This document shows, piece by piece, positions 8,816 to 16,645 of a stretch of 32,725 nucleotides of DNA. Source of the stretch: JBFEUI01 sp041547565 (GTDB lineage: Bacteria > Pseudomonadota > Gammaproteobacteria > Thiohalomonadales > Thiohalomonadaceae); contig JBFEUI010000021.1 of assembly GCA_041547565.1 (NCBI GenBank), positions 1-32,725 on the forward strand. Direction: 5' to 3'. The position numbers and the translations under genes are program-made. Each line of letters opens with the position of its first letter. The stretch's first letter is position 1. The notes below the pieces were generated by a model. That model had not been told where the DNA came from. It searched no databases and saw only the letters and a program-made list of their open reading frames with translations.

Positions 8816-9604
8816 CTACTTGCTGTTCTTGCAGTCCGGTTCGCATTCGTCGCGTTTGCCTGTCAGCGGTACGAAGCGTACAGGTAATACCTGCTCAAGG
8901 CTTATTGCGCCTGTCATATCCTTTTCAATCAATACAAGCTGCTGTACTGCGAAGGCGCCACCCACGGGTATCACCATGCGCCCGCCTGGTTTGAGTTGTT
9001 TTACCAGGGGTGGTGGAACGTGGCTTGCGGCAGCGGTTACCACTATGGCATCAAACGGAGCATGCTCCTCCCAGCCGTAATAGCCGTCACCGAGCTTTAC
9101 CTGGACATTGCGGTAACCGAGTTTATGTAAACGCTTCCGGGCCTTCTTGCCCAGCGGTTCAATGATCTCGATGGTGAATACATCACTGGTCAGCTGAGCA
9201 AGGACCGCTGCCTGATAACCTGAACCGGTACCAACTTCCAGCACCCGGTGATCCTGTTTAGGTTTCAGTAGATCGGTCATGATCGCCACCATGTAGGGCT
9301 GTGATATGGTCTGACCGTAACCGATGGAGAGGGGGCGGTTTTCATAGGCCACCTCGCGTAACTTTTTCGGGACGAACAGATGGCGCGGCACCATACGCAT
9401 GGCATCGAGTACCCTCCGATCGAGAGCCTCTTTATCCAGATAGCTGCTGGTTGCAATGACAACATCCTCTATGGCCTTTACCAGTGCCTGCCGTTGCCTG
9501 GGGTAATCCTCTCCGGCCGGTGTCTTGAACGCCACTGTTATCAATAAAATAAAGAACAGGGCGAAGCGGGGGCGGGATGTTTCAATTGTCAGGAAATTAC
9601 GCAT
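8816..9604 (-). CDS. pcm: Exported protein-L-isoaspartate O-methyltransferase
   Basis: The C-terminal 220 residues match Pcm: SIGYGQTISQPYMVAIMTDLL, the SAM motif VLEVGTGSGYQAAVLAQL, and PFDAIVVTAAASHVPPPLVKQ. Pcm methylates isoaspartyl residues in damaged proteins using SAM. Unlike E. coli Pcm (208 residues, cytosolic), this 262-residue form has an N-terminal hydrophobic stretch (FALFFILLITVAF, residues about 14-26) followed by TPAGED, which looks like a signal peptide or anchor. The ATG at 9604 was chosen because it has GGGGA upstream and places this segment at the N-terminus; the frame stays open for 57 more codons, but that part has no domain character. It is the first gene of the pcm, SpeE-like, TVP38 run. 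Family call is firm; export is inferred. Confidence 0.88.
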   Translation of the reverse strand: MRNFLTIETSRPRFALFFILLITVAFKTPAGEDYPRQRQALVKAIEDVVIATSSYLDKEALDRRVLDAMRMVPRHLFVPKKLREVAYENRPLSIGYGQTISQPYMVAIMTDLLKPKQDHRVLEVGTGSGYQAAVLAQLTSDVFTIEIIEPLGKKARKRLHKLGYRNVQVKLGDGYYGWEEHAPFDAIVVTAAASHVPPPLVKQLKPGGRMVIPVGGAFAVQQLVLIEKDMTGAISLEQVLPVRFVPLTGKRDECEPDCKNSK

Positions 9605-10122
9605 GGGTATCCCCGATCGTGTGGTGAGTCGTATAGGGAGCAAGGGTGTCTGTCCACCGTGATATCCTGCTTCCCGCCGAATCTGAACAATTACATCGCC
9701 GTCAAGGTGCTGCTGTTCTATTACCTGATTCCCTTCACCAACTGCCAGCGATTGTGAATCGCAATTTCTTGTCAAGGCGTGCAGACCAGGAGTCGATAAT
9801 GGTAACGATACCAGTCACCCTTGGGATGCGCTTATTCATACAGAACACACCACGACCACCACGTGGTATGAAACCATACTAATAATAGTAGACCGCCAGC
9901 GTGCAGGAGATTGGCTGCCGCGGTTTTTTACTCTCACCGTTAAAGTGCGTTGTATTTACAAATCGAATTCAGGAACAAACGTGAACAGTATGGAAAGGCT
10001 ATGGCGGAGATTGCCCATGGTGACGATGGATATGGGGTGAAGGTGTATTTACGGGATGAAGGGAGAGGTGTGTAGGGAGCGGGATAGGCCCACGGTGAAA
10101 AAACACCGTGGGCCCGACTTTT
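9605..10122. other. 518-base intergenic region between pcm and adk
   Basis: No standard gene is recognised here. About 9605-9780 is open in several frames on both strands, which suggests a decayed coding remnant, but none resembles a known protein to me. A perfect 10-base palindrome ACCACGTGGT lies at 9858-9867, next to GTATG/CATAC inverted words (9866-9880). The right half holds a small plus-strand ORF and a plus-oriented terminator, listed separately. I see no convincing promoter for pcm, although one must lie in or near this region. Confidence 0.4.
10001..10075 (+). CDS. Possible small ORF, 24 residues (uncertain)
   Basis: An ATG at 10001 preceded by GGAAAGG opens a 24-codon frame ending in TAG and reading MAEIAHGDDGYGVKVYLRDE plus four residues. 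The frame is open upstream to 9944, with a TTG at 9950 that would give about 41 residues. Charged, well-mixed composition and a terminator 12 bases after the stop, oriented the same way, argue for a short transcribed unit. Against it are the length and the weak promoter. It could also be the tail of a decayed gene. I recognise no homologue. Confidence 0.28.
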   Translation: MAEIAHGDDGYGVKVYLRDEGRGV

Positions 10123-10124
10123 TT
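10087..10124 (+). terminator. Rho-independent terminator, plus orientation, at the 3' end of adk
   Basis: GGCCCACGGTG (10087-10097) pairs perfectly with CACCGTGGGCC (10104-10114) around an AAAAAA loop, and six T follow from 10119. On the minus strand the stem is not followed by a T tract, so although it sits just beyond the adk stop, it best fits a transcript coming from the plus strand. It may still stop adk transcription less efficiently. Confidence 0.78.
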
Positions 10125-10761
10125 AACCCAGCTTGGCCTGGATGGCCTCAATCACCGCTTCGCTTGAAGTGGCGTTGACGCTCAGCAGCATGCCTTCGTT
10201 CTTGTAGAAATCGACCAGCGGGGCAGTCTTTTCGTTGTAGACGTCGAGGCGGTTGGAGATGGCCTCTTCGGTCTCGTCGTCACGCTGTACCACCGGGCCG
10301 CCGCACTTGTCGCACTTGCCTTCTTCCTTCGGCGGGTTGCTCTTGACGTTGTAGATGGCGCCACACTCGGTGCAGGTACGACGGGTGGTCAGGCGGTCGA
10401 GGATAACCTCGCGGGGCACATCGATCTCAACGGCCATGTCCAGCTCGATACCCAGCTTGACCAGCAGCTCTTTCAGTTGCTCGGCCTGGGGGATGGTGCG
10501 CGGGAAACCGTCGAGCAGGAAACCCTTCTTGCAGTCGTCTTCCAGCAGACGCTCGCCCATGATGCCCATGATCAGCTCATCGGGGACCAGGTCGCCGGCC
10601 TTCATGAAGGCCTCGGCCTTATTGCCCAGCTCGGTGCCGTCTTTAACGGCGGCGCGCAGGATGTCGCCGGTGGAGATCTGGACGGAGCCGTCGATAGCGG
10701 TCAGCAGCTTGGCGACGGTGCCTTTACCGGCGCCGGGAGCGCCTAACAGAATCAGCTTCAT
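10123..10761 (-). CDS. adk: Adenylate kinase with four-cysteine LID domain
   Basis: The 212-residue enzyme interconverts ATP plus AMP with two ADP in the cytoplasm. The P-loop GAPGAGKGT is at residues 7-15, the AMP-binding region STGDILR at 30-36, and GFPRT at 85-89. The LID carries Cys130-x2-Cys133 and Cys150-x2-Cys153, a zinc-binding arrangement common in Gram-positive and some other bacteria but absent from E. coli Adk, where the LID is held by other residues. The ATG at 10761 has GAGGAA upstream and matches the family start; the frame is open 27 codons further, but that stretch overlaps the structured leader. The neighbour upstream on the same strand is the prohibitin-like gene, 128 bases away. 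Confidence 0.97.
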   Translation of the reverse strand: MKLILLGAPGAGKGTVAKLLTAIDGSVQISTGDILRAAVKDGTELGNKAEAFMKAGDLVPDELIMGIMGERLLEDDCKKGFLLDGFPRTIPQAEQLKELLVKLGIELDMAVEIDVPREVILDRLTTRRTCTECGAIYNVKSNPPKEEGKCDKCGGPVVQRDDETEEAISNRLDVYNEKTAPLVDFYKNEGMLLSVNATSSEAVIEAIQAKLG

Positions 10762-10805
10762 TGATGTGTTCCTCGTTCTGATATGGTGAAAAAATCGCTT
10801 GTCTG

Positions 10806-10863
10806 GCCCCGAAGGGCGATAAACCGCCCATTTTCCCCCCACAGCGGGGGGAAATCAATGAAA
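10806..10863 (-). promoter_or_regulatory. Nested hairpins in the leader of adk
   Basis: The segment contains an inner perfect stem TTTCCCCCC/GGGGGGAAA around ACAGC, an outer pair AAACCGCC (10821-10828) and GGCGGTTT (10856-10863), and beside them a small GCCC-TTCG-GGGC hairpin (10806-10817 on the minus strand) with a UUCG tetraloop. No clear T tract follows on either strand. It may act as the end of the prohibitin-like transcript, a processing site, or an RNA element controlling adk. Confidence 0.5.
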
Positions 10864-10889
10864 AAGGCGGTTTGCGGCAACAGTCGGGG

Positions 10890-11777
10890 CTATTTGTCGC
10901 CCAGATGCATCAGCGGGAACGGCTGCGGGCTGTCGCCGTTGAGGAAGTAGAGCTTCGCCGCCGGGTCCTTGGCAATGGTTTGCAGGCTTTCCAGCGCCTT
11001 GAGCTTGATATAGGAGGGGCTGTTGCCGACGGCGTCGTTGATCTTGCGGATCTCGTAGGCCTGGGCGTCGGCCAGCACACGGCGCTTGGCCGCCTGCTCC
11101 TCGGCCGCCTCGCGCTCGGCCTTGGCGGCGGCGATCTTCTGCTGCTGCTCGGTGCGGAAGCGCTCCAACTCGGCCTTTTGTTTCTCTACCTCCTGCTCAC
11201 GCTCCTTCTTCGCCTCGATCGCCTTGGTGATAAAGCGGGGCAGGTTGATATCGCGGATCAGCACCGCCTGCACCTCGATGCCCTTGGGTTGCATGTAGCT
11301 GCGCAGCCCCTCGAACAGTGCCGCCTGCAGCAGGTTCTGGGTCTCCTCCTGGAAGAAGTCCTCGGCCCGCTTGACGCTCTTGCCCTGCTCGCGCAGCAGC
11401 GAGCGCAGCTTGGGAATGAGGTGAACGTTGACCGCGTCGATGGCGGTACCGGTGTTTTTCAGGATCTGCGGCGCCATGGCGCGGTTGATGCGGTACTGGA
11501 CGCTGACATCGAGGCGGGTCTGCAGCTGGTCCTGGGAGGGGACGTTGGCCTGTTCCTTGTGGGTCTTCTGCCGAGCGTCATACATGTGCCACTGGTAGAG
11601 GGGGTTGACCGGGATGTGCAGACCCTCTTCGTAGGGGGTGGTGCGGATGTCGCCGAACAGGGTGGCGACCGCCACATAGCCGGCGGGCACGGTCTTGAAA
11701 AAACGGCCGCCGAAAATCAGCAGCAGCAGGACAGCGATGGCGATACCGACGGAAGTGCCGATCTGTTTTGGTTGCAT
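10890..11777 (-). CDS. Prohibitin-like SPFH/band 7 membrane protein
   Basis: The 295-residue product has one N-terminal membrane anchor (IGTSVGIAIAVLLLLIFGGRFF) followed directly by the SPFH core typical of prohibitins (VPAGYVAVATLFGDIRTTPY, EEGLHIPVNPLYQ, LDVSVQYRIN). A long charged coiled coil runs from about residue 185 to 245 (EREQEVEKQKAELERFRTEQ and following Ala/Glu/Lys repeats). Such proteins form ring-like membrane assemblies and often modulate membrane proteases such as FtsH; no protease gene is adjacent here. The start is secure: ATG at 11777 with a perfect GGAGG five bases upstream. It lies 73 bases downstream of the DUF748 gene on the same strand. Unlike HflK/HflC it is a single gene without a partner. 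Confidence 0.9.
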   Translation of the reverse strand: MQPKQIGTSVGIAIAVLLLLIFGGRFFKTVPAGYVAVATLFGDIRTTPYEEGLHIPVNPLYQWHMYDARQKTHKEQANVPSQDQLQTRLDVSVQYRINRAMAPQILKNTGTAIDAVNVHLIPKLRSLLREQGKSVKRAEDFFQEETQNLLQAALFEGLRSYMQPKGIEVQAVLIRDINLPRFITKAIEAKKEREQEVEKQKAELERFRTEQQQKIAAAKAEREAAEEQAAKRRVLADAQAYEIRKINDAVGNSPSYIKLKALESLQTIAKDPAAKLYFLNGDSPQPFPLMHLGDK

Positions 11778-11850
11778 GTTTCCTCCTTGTTCTTGGTATA
11801 GGCTTTTGCCCTATTGTACGGAGGATGCAGGATAAAGAAAGCTGGTAAAG

Positions 11851-14307
11851 CTAGATCAGTATCTCGGTTCTCGGTTTTGCCTCGGCCTTGCTGTCGATTT
11901 CCGGGTGGCAGACAAACAGCCGCTCGGCTGCGATGGCGTGCTGCCTCACCAGTATGGCCTTTATCTGTGTCGCCCGCTCCGTGGCCAGTTGCTGTAGGGC
12001 GTCATCGGCGATTTGTGGCATGGGGAGTGTCTCCTTTTTACCCTTGCTCTTCTCGCGCAGTTGCTGCAGCGCGATCTCGGCCAGGGCCTGGCGGTCGCTC
12101 TCGGTGGCACGGCTGCACAGGCGCAGACGCAGTTGCGGCCGCTCGTTCATCAGTGTGGCGAGAGCGGTGAAATAATCACTACCCAGTGTCTCGTGTTGTG
12201 TTGTTCCCGCCTGGTGGAACACCGGATCGAGGCGCACCCCGCCGGCCAGTTTGCCGCCCATTTCCATCAGCGTCAGCATGGTGCCGAACGGTTGCAGCGT
12301 CTGCTTGAGGTAGCTCATGAATACTTTGCGCGTCGCGTTGCCGATCGCCTTGTTGATGACGTCATTAAGGTTGAACTCGGGTTTGTTAATGTCCCCCTTG
12401 ATCGGCACGTTCAGTTTGATGTTGTTCTGCTTGTCCTTGAGCAGCGACAGGGCGGTCTCCAGCGGCACATCGAGGTGCTGGTCGAGGCCGCCTTTTTTCC
12501 CCTTCTTGGCCGCCTCCAGGTCGAGGTTGCTGATGAGGAGTTTTGTCTCGCCGTCCATCACGCCCTGTTCCATCTTCATGGTGAGCTCGCTGTTGAGTTG
12601 CCCGCTGGAGATATAGTAACCGAGGGTGCCGCTGGCATAGGGGGAGACCGGCGGCAGCTCGAGGGCGGTCAGCTTCCCCTTCATGGCCAGCGTCGGGCGC
12701 CGGGCGAAGGGTTTGACCCAGCCCTCGGCGGTCAGTTGTGAAAACTCGTCAAGGCGTGTCGCCAGGCTCAGTGGGGATTGCTGGTCGGGTTGAGACGAAT
12801 CGAGGTCGCCCAGTTCGATGCTGTCGATGTACAGTGTCTGCCTGAAGGCCGGCTGTACGCCCCGGTCATCGACCTCGATACGGCTGTTGCCGCCGATCGT
12901 AACTGTGCCGATGCTGAGGCTGGTGGGTGGCGCTGTTTCCTGGTCCGTGGGTGTCGTGGTGGTCGCCGCCTCTGTTGTGGTCGTGTCCGTGGTCTTTTCA
13001 CGCCGGGTCAGAACGCTGTCGATAAAGCGCAGTGTGCCGTCCTCGTTACGTTGCAGGCGGATGACCAGGCCATCCAGCTTGAGTGCCTGGAGGGTTGCCG
13101 TTGTCGGGCCGCTAAGTTCCAGCCCCTCCATGTGCAGTGCGGCCAGGCTCAGCGGCTCGAAGGGCTCATCCGGTGGCACGATGCGCAGTCCCTCCAGCTT
13201 CAGCTCGCCCTTTATCTGCGGAGTGGTTGTTGTCGGCAGCCGGGTAGTGCCGCGCCACTGAAGCGTGTTGTTTTCAATGACGGCAAGCGGGTGTGCAAGT
13301 GTGAGGCCGTTGATGCGCAACGAACCCCGGTGTTCCGCTTTAACCTTTCCCGTTGTGTGATCGAGCAGGCTACTTGCTGTGCCGTCGATGCCAACATATG
13401 AACTGGTGAACTGGCGGTCTGCCTGTCGCAGTTGCAGATTTTCGATGGCAACAGCGCCGTTTTGGGTAATCTCTAGTATTTGGTTGTCGTCGCTGCCAAT
13501 GAGCAGCTCTGTATCGATGCTCAGTTTGCCGGCCAGCCTGGAGAGGTATGGTTGGGCCAGTGGCTGGTAGTGCGAGGTATCGAGCGCGGTCAGGACGATG
13601 CGGGCGGCGACGAGCGGTTTTTTGGCCAGCGGGGTAAGGTCTGCGTCCACCTTGAGTGCGGCACCATCGAGGCTGGAGAGCAGTTGCAGGTGGGTGTTGG
13701 CTTCAGGCCTGCGTGTATCGAGCGGGCCGAACTGCAAGTGGTTGATTGCCCATTCACTGCTGAGTTTGGGTAGCAGGGCCAGGAGCCTGCCGTTGTCGAG
13801 TTGCACCTTGTTCAGTCCGAAACTCCACTGCTTCACAGTATCTGCTGCGGCACCCCCGGGCGTTGTTGCAGCAGGTGCCGGGGTGGAGGTGCCCGCAGGG
13901 GGCAGGGGTATGCCTGCGATACGCAGCAGACTATCCGGAAACTGTTCCACGGCCACGGAAAAGTCACTGAGCCTCAGGCTGTCGATTTCCACGTGCCGTT
14001 CACGCCAGGGCCAGCCGGCCAGAGTCAGTTCCAGCTTCCCGACCTTGAGTGGTTGGGCACCGGCGAGGTTGAGCTCAAGGCCCGAGAGAGACAGGCGGGG
14101 TGTGAGCAGGTCGAGGCTGATCCGCTCAACGCTGGCGCTGCCGCCGCTGAGGCGTTCCAGCACAAGAGTCAGGCCGAGGCCAATCGCAGGAGGCAACAGG
14201 CCAAGGAGAATGACGATGGCTCCAAGGGTATAGGCGCCCCGGCGCAACAGTGTCCTGTTGCGGGAGCGTGCGGCGAGTGCGGCGGGGGAGTCTGTTGCCT
14301 GTGTCAT
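11851..14307 (-). CDS. DUF748/AsmA-like envelope protein
   Basis: The 818-residue protein has one N-terminal membrane helix (GAYTLGAIVILLGLLPPAIGLGL, about residues 25-47). A long periplasmic part follows with AsmA-like repeats, such as VERISLDLLTPRLSLSGLELN and later LALKGKLTALEL-type strands. A Thr/Pro-rich linker lies near residues 432-460. The region around residues 560-690, with KMEQGVMDGETKLLISNLDL and LNVPIKGDINKPEFNLNDV, is the conserved C-terminal DUF748 block. AsmA-superfamily proteins form long hydrophobic grooves thought to carry phospholipids to the outer membrane; whether this one does is inference. The ATG at 14307 is preceded by a poor ribosome-binding site. It lies 66 bases downstream of yheS. 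Confidence 0.88.
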   Translation of the reverse strand: MTQATDSPAALAARSRNRTLLRRGAYTLGAIVILLGLLPPAIGLGLTLVLERLSGGSASVERISLDLLTPRLSLSGLELNLAGAQPLKVGKLELTLAGWPWRERHVEIDSLRLSDFSVAVEQFPDSLLRIAGIPLPPAGTSTPAPAATTPGGAAADTVKQWSFGLNKVQLDNGRLLALLPKLSSEWAINHLQFGPLDTRRPEANTHLQLLSSLDGAALKVDADLTPLAKKPLVAARIVLTALDTSHYQPLAQPYLSRLAGKLSIDTELLIGSDDNQILEITQNGAVAIENLQLRQADRQFTSSYVGIDGTASSLLDHTTGKVKAEHRGSLRINGLTLAHPLAVIENNTLQWRGTTRLPTTTTPQIKGELKLEGLRIVPPDEPFEPLSLAALHMEGLELSGPTTATLQALKLDGLVIRLQRNEDGTLRFIDSVLTRREKTTDTTTTEAATTTTPTDQETAPPTSLSIGTVTIGGNSRIEVDDRGVQPAFRQTLYIDSIELGDLDSSQPDQQSPLSLATRLDEFSQLTAEGWVKPFARRPTLAMKGKLTALELPPVSPYASGTLGYYISSGQLNSELTMKMEQGVMDGETKLLISNLDLEAAKKGKKGGLDQHLDVPLETALSLLKDKQNNIKLNVPIKGDINKPEFNLNDVINKAIGNATRKVFMSYLKQTLQPFGTMLTLMEMGGKLAGGVRLDPVFHQAGTTQHETLGSDYFTALATLMNERPQLRLRLCSRATESDRQALAEIALQQLREKSKGKKETLPMPQIADDALQQLATERATQIKAILVRQHAIAAERLFVCHPEIDSKAEAKPRTEILI

Positions 14308-14373
14308 GGCGGCGCAGTCTGTTCACGGGGGCTTACCCCATAATCTAGTACAGTTCAGTGCTGCCGCTATGGA

Positions 14374-16287
14374 CTAAGTCCCCTGTTCCACCGCCTCCAG
14401 TTCTTCGCTGACCCCGAGCCACTCGTCCTCAGCTTCGGCCAGTGCCTGATCAACCGTTCCCTGTTCCAGAAGCAGGGCCTTGAGCCGGTCTTTGGCGGTC
14501 TCTTCATACAGTGACGGTTCGGCCAGTGCCGTCTCGATGCGTACCTTCTCCGCGTTGAGTCTATCGAGCTGCTGTTCCAGTTTTTTCAGCCGGTTGCGCA
14601 GCGGTTGCTGCTGTTTGCGGCGCTCGGCATCCTGGCGGCGTTTCTCCTTGCGCGAGGTGGCGCTGTGTTCCGCCAGCGGGGTCCCCTCGGCCATCTCCTG
14701 CCCGCCTTCATTGTTGCGGCGCCGCTCATTCAGCCAGTCGCGGTAGTCGTCCAGGTCGCCCTGGTACGGCACGGCCGCGCCGTCGGCGACCAGCCACAGC
14801 TCATCGCACACGCTGCGCAGCAGGTGGCGGTCGTGGGAAACCACCACCAGCGCGCCCTCATAGCCCTGCAGGGCCACGGTCAGCGCGTGGCGCATCTCAA
14901 GGTCCAGGTGGTTGGTCGGCTCGTCCAGCAACAGCAGGTTGGGGCGCTGGTAGATCAGCAGCGCCAGCACCAGGCGCGCCTTCTCACCCCCGGAGAAGGG
15001 GCCGACCGGGGCCAGCGCCATCTCGCCGTTAAAACCGAAGCCGCCGAGGTAGTCGCGCAGCGCCTGTTCCGGGGCCGCGGCGTCGATGCGTCGCAGGTGG
15101 AGCAGCGGGGTGTCCTCTGCGCTCAACTGCTCCAGCTGGTGCTGGGCGAAGTAGCCGACCTGCAGGGTCCTAGCATCGGTGCGTTTGCCGCCCAACAGCT
15201 CCAGTTTGCCCGCCAGTAGTTTGATGAGGGTCGATTTGCCGGCCCCGTTGGGACCGAGCAGGCCGATGCGTGAACCGGGCAGCAGGCTGATATCGAAGCC
15301 GCTTAATATCGCCTCTCCGGCGTAGCCCACACTGGCCTGTTCCAGGGCGAGCAGGGGGCTGGGTACCGCCGCGGGGGCGCGGAAGCTGAAGTGAAACGGC
15401 GAGTCGACGTGGGCCGGTGCGATGATCTCCATGCGTGCCAGGGCCTTGAGACGGCTCTGGGCCTGGCGGGCCTTGGTGGCCTTGGCGCGGAACCGGTCGA
15501 CGAAGCGGCGCATGGTCTCGATCTCGCGCTGCTGCTTGGTAAAGGCGGCCTTCTGGCTGGCGAGCCGTTCGGCACGCATCACCTCGAAGTCGGAGTAATT
15601 GCCGGCATAGAGGTTGAGGGCCTGGTGTTCGATATGAACGATGTGGTGCACCACCCGATCGAGAAAGTCGCGATCGTGGGAGATCAGCAGCAGGGTGCCG
15701 GGGTAGCCGCGCAACCACTCCTCCAGCCACAGCACTGCGTCGAGGTCGAGGTGATTGGTTGGCTCGTCCAGCAGCAGGATGTCCGAGCGGCACATCAGGG
15801 CCTGGGCCAGATTCAGGCGCATGCGCCAGCCGCCGGAGAACTGGCCGACCGGTTGCGCTTCTTCACCGTCGGCGAAGCCCAGGCCGTGCAACAGGCGGGC
15901 GGCACGGGCAGGCGCGGTATAACCGCCGATGGCCTCGATCTGGGCGTGCAGCTCGGCCTGGCGGTGGCCGTCGTCGGCCTGTTCGGCCGCGGCCAGCTCA
16001 GCCTGGGCGGCGCGCAGTTCCGTATCCCCATCCATCACGTAGTCGATGGCGCTGCGCTCCACGCCCGGGGTCTCCTGGGCGACATGGGCGATGACCGGGC
16101 TGCCGGGACACTCAAAGTCGCCGCTGTCCGGCTGCAGCTCACCGCGGATCAGCGCGAACAGGCTCGATTTGCCGCAGCCGTTGGCACCGGTGATGCCGAC
16201 CTTCTGGCCGGCATGGAGGGTCAGGTCGGTTTCGGTCAGCAGCTCGCGGCTGCCGCGGCGCAGGGAGAGTCGGGTAAATTTCAGCAT
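14374..16287 (-). CDS. yheS: ABC-F ATPase, YheS type
   Basis: Read from the ATG at 16287 the protein is 637 residues, the same length as E. coli YheS, and starts with the family sequence MLKFTRLSLRRGSRELL. Two ABC cassettes are visible. The first has Walker A GANGCGKSS, signature FSGGWRMRLNLAQAL and Walker B ILLLDEPTNHLDLD; the second has GPNGAGKST, FSGGEKARLVLALL and LLLLDEPTNHLDLE. Between them is the ABC-F linker rich in Arg and Lys (about residues 240-300), and at the end a basic coiled coil. There are no membrane segments: ABC-F proteins bind the ribosomal E site and rescue or tune translation. The frame extends 64 codons upstream as a poly-Ser stretch, which is only the antisense of ydcH. 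It is divergent from ydcH. Confidence 0.95.
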   Translation of the reverse strand: MLKFTRLSLRRGSRELLTETDLTLHAGQKVGITGANGCGKSSLFALIRGELQPDSGDFECPGSPVIAHVAQETPGVERSAIDYVMDGDTELRAAQAELAAAEQADDGHRQAELHAQIEAIGGYTAPARAARLLHGLGFADGEEAQPVGQFSGGWRMRLNLAQALMCRSDILLLDEPTNHLDLDAVLWLEEWLRGYPGTLLLISHDRDFLDRVVHHIVHIEHQALNLYAGNYSDFEVMRAERLASQKAAFTKQQREIETMRRFVDRFRAKATKARQAQSRLKALARMEIIAPAHVDSPFHFSFRAPAAVPSPLLALEQASVGYAGEAILSGFDISLLPGSRIGLLGPNGAGKSTLIKLLAGKLELLGGKRTDARTLQVGYFAQHQLEQLSAEDTPLLHLRRIDAAAPEQALRDYLGGFGFNGEMALAPVGPFSGGEKARLVLALLIYQRPNLLLLDEPTNHLDLEMRHALTVALQGYEGALVVVSHDRHLLRSVCDELWLVADGAAVPYQGDLDDYRDWLNERRRNNEGGQEMAEGTPLAEHSATSRKEKRRQDAERRKQQQPLRNRLKKLEQQLDRLNAEKVRIETALAEPSLYEETAKDRLKALLLEQGTVDQALAEAEDEWLGVSEELEAVEQGT

Positions 16288-16396
16288 GGCGGCGAAGTGT
16301 AGCAGGAGCGGGCTCGCCGCCCAATGTTGCGGCGGGCTCTCTCGCTTATATGGATTTGTGGTATGTTTTGAGACCTGTAATCCGGAGCTGACAACG

Positions 16397-16606
16397 ATGA
16401 TCGACGATGAGGAACTGCTGGAGCTGCGCCAGCGGCTTGAGGAGCTCAAACTGGAGCACCGCGACCTGGATGATGCCATCGCCCTGATGGTCGAGGCGCC
16501 CTACGTCGATCAGCTGCAACTGGGCCGCCTGAAAAAACGCAAGCTCTCGCTGAAAGATGCCATCGCCCGCCTGGAGAGCAAACTGATCCCCGACCTCAAT
16601 GCCTAA
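16397..16606 (+). CDS. YdcH family (DUF465) small protein
   Basis: The 69-residue product reads MIDDEELLELRQRLEELKLE, then HRDLDDAIALM and LGRLKKRKLSLKDAIARLES, the two-helix DUF465/YdcH pattern with the conserved LKKRKL-LKD block. The family is cytoplasmic and of unknown role. The ATG at 16397 has GGAG nine bases upstream. It lies inside a longer open frame starting at 16046, but everything before the ATG is the antisense of yheS. The promoter may be an extended -10, TGGTATGTT, at about 16359-16367. It is divergent from yheS and convergent with purT, with only 39 bases between stop codons. Confidence 0.9.
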   Translation: MIDDEELLELRQRLEELKLEHRDLDDAIALMVEAPYVDQLQLGRLKKRKLSLKDAIARLESKLIPDLNA

Positions 16607-16645
16607 TACGGCGAATCCCTGTTACTAGCGCCGAACCTTTCTGTT

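Noticed and set aside
9646..9882. 78-residue plus-strand frame upstream of pcm
   Set aside because: A GGGAG lies near its GTG, but the sequence has no family character and overlaps the leader of pcm; no convincing support.
15391..16302. 303-residue plus-strand frame
   Set aside because: Antisense of yheS, whose ABC motifs are complete.
16288..16479. Poly-Ser N-terminal extension of yheS
   Set aside because: It is the antisense of ydcH; the start at 16287 gives the exact family length and N-terminus.
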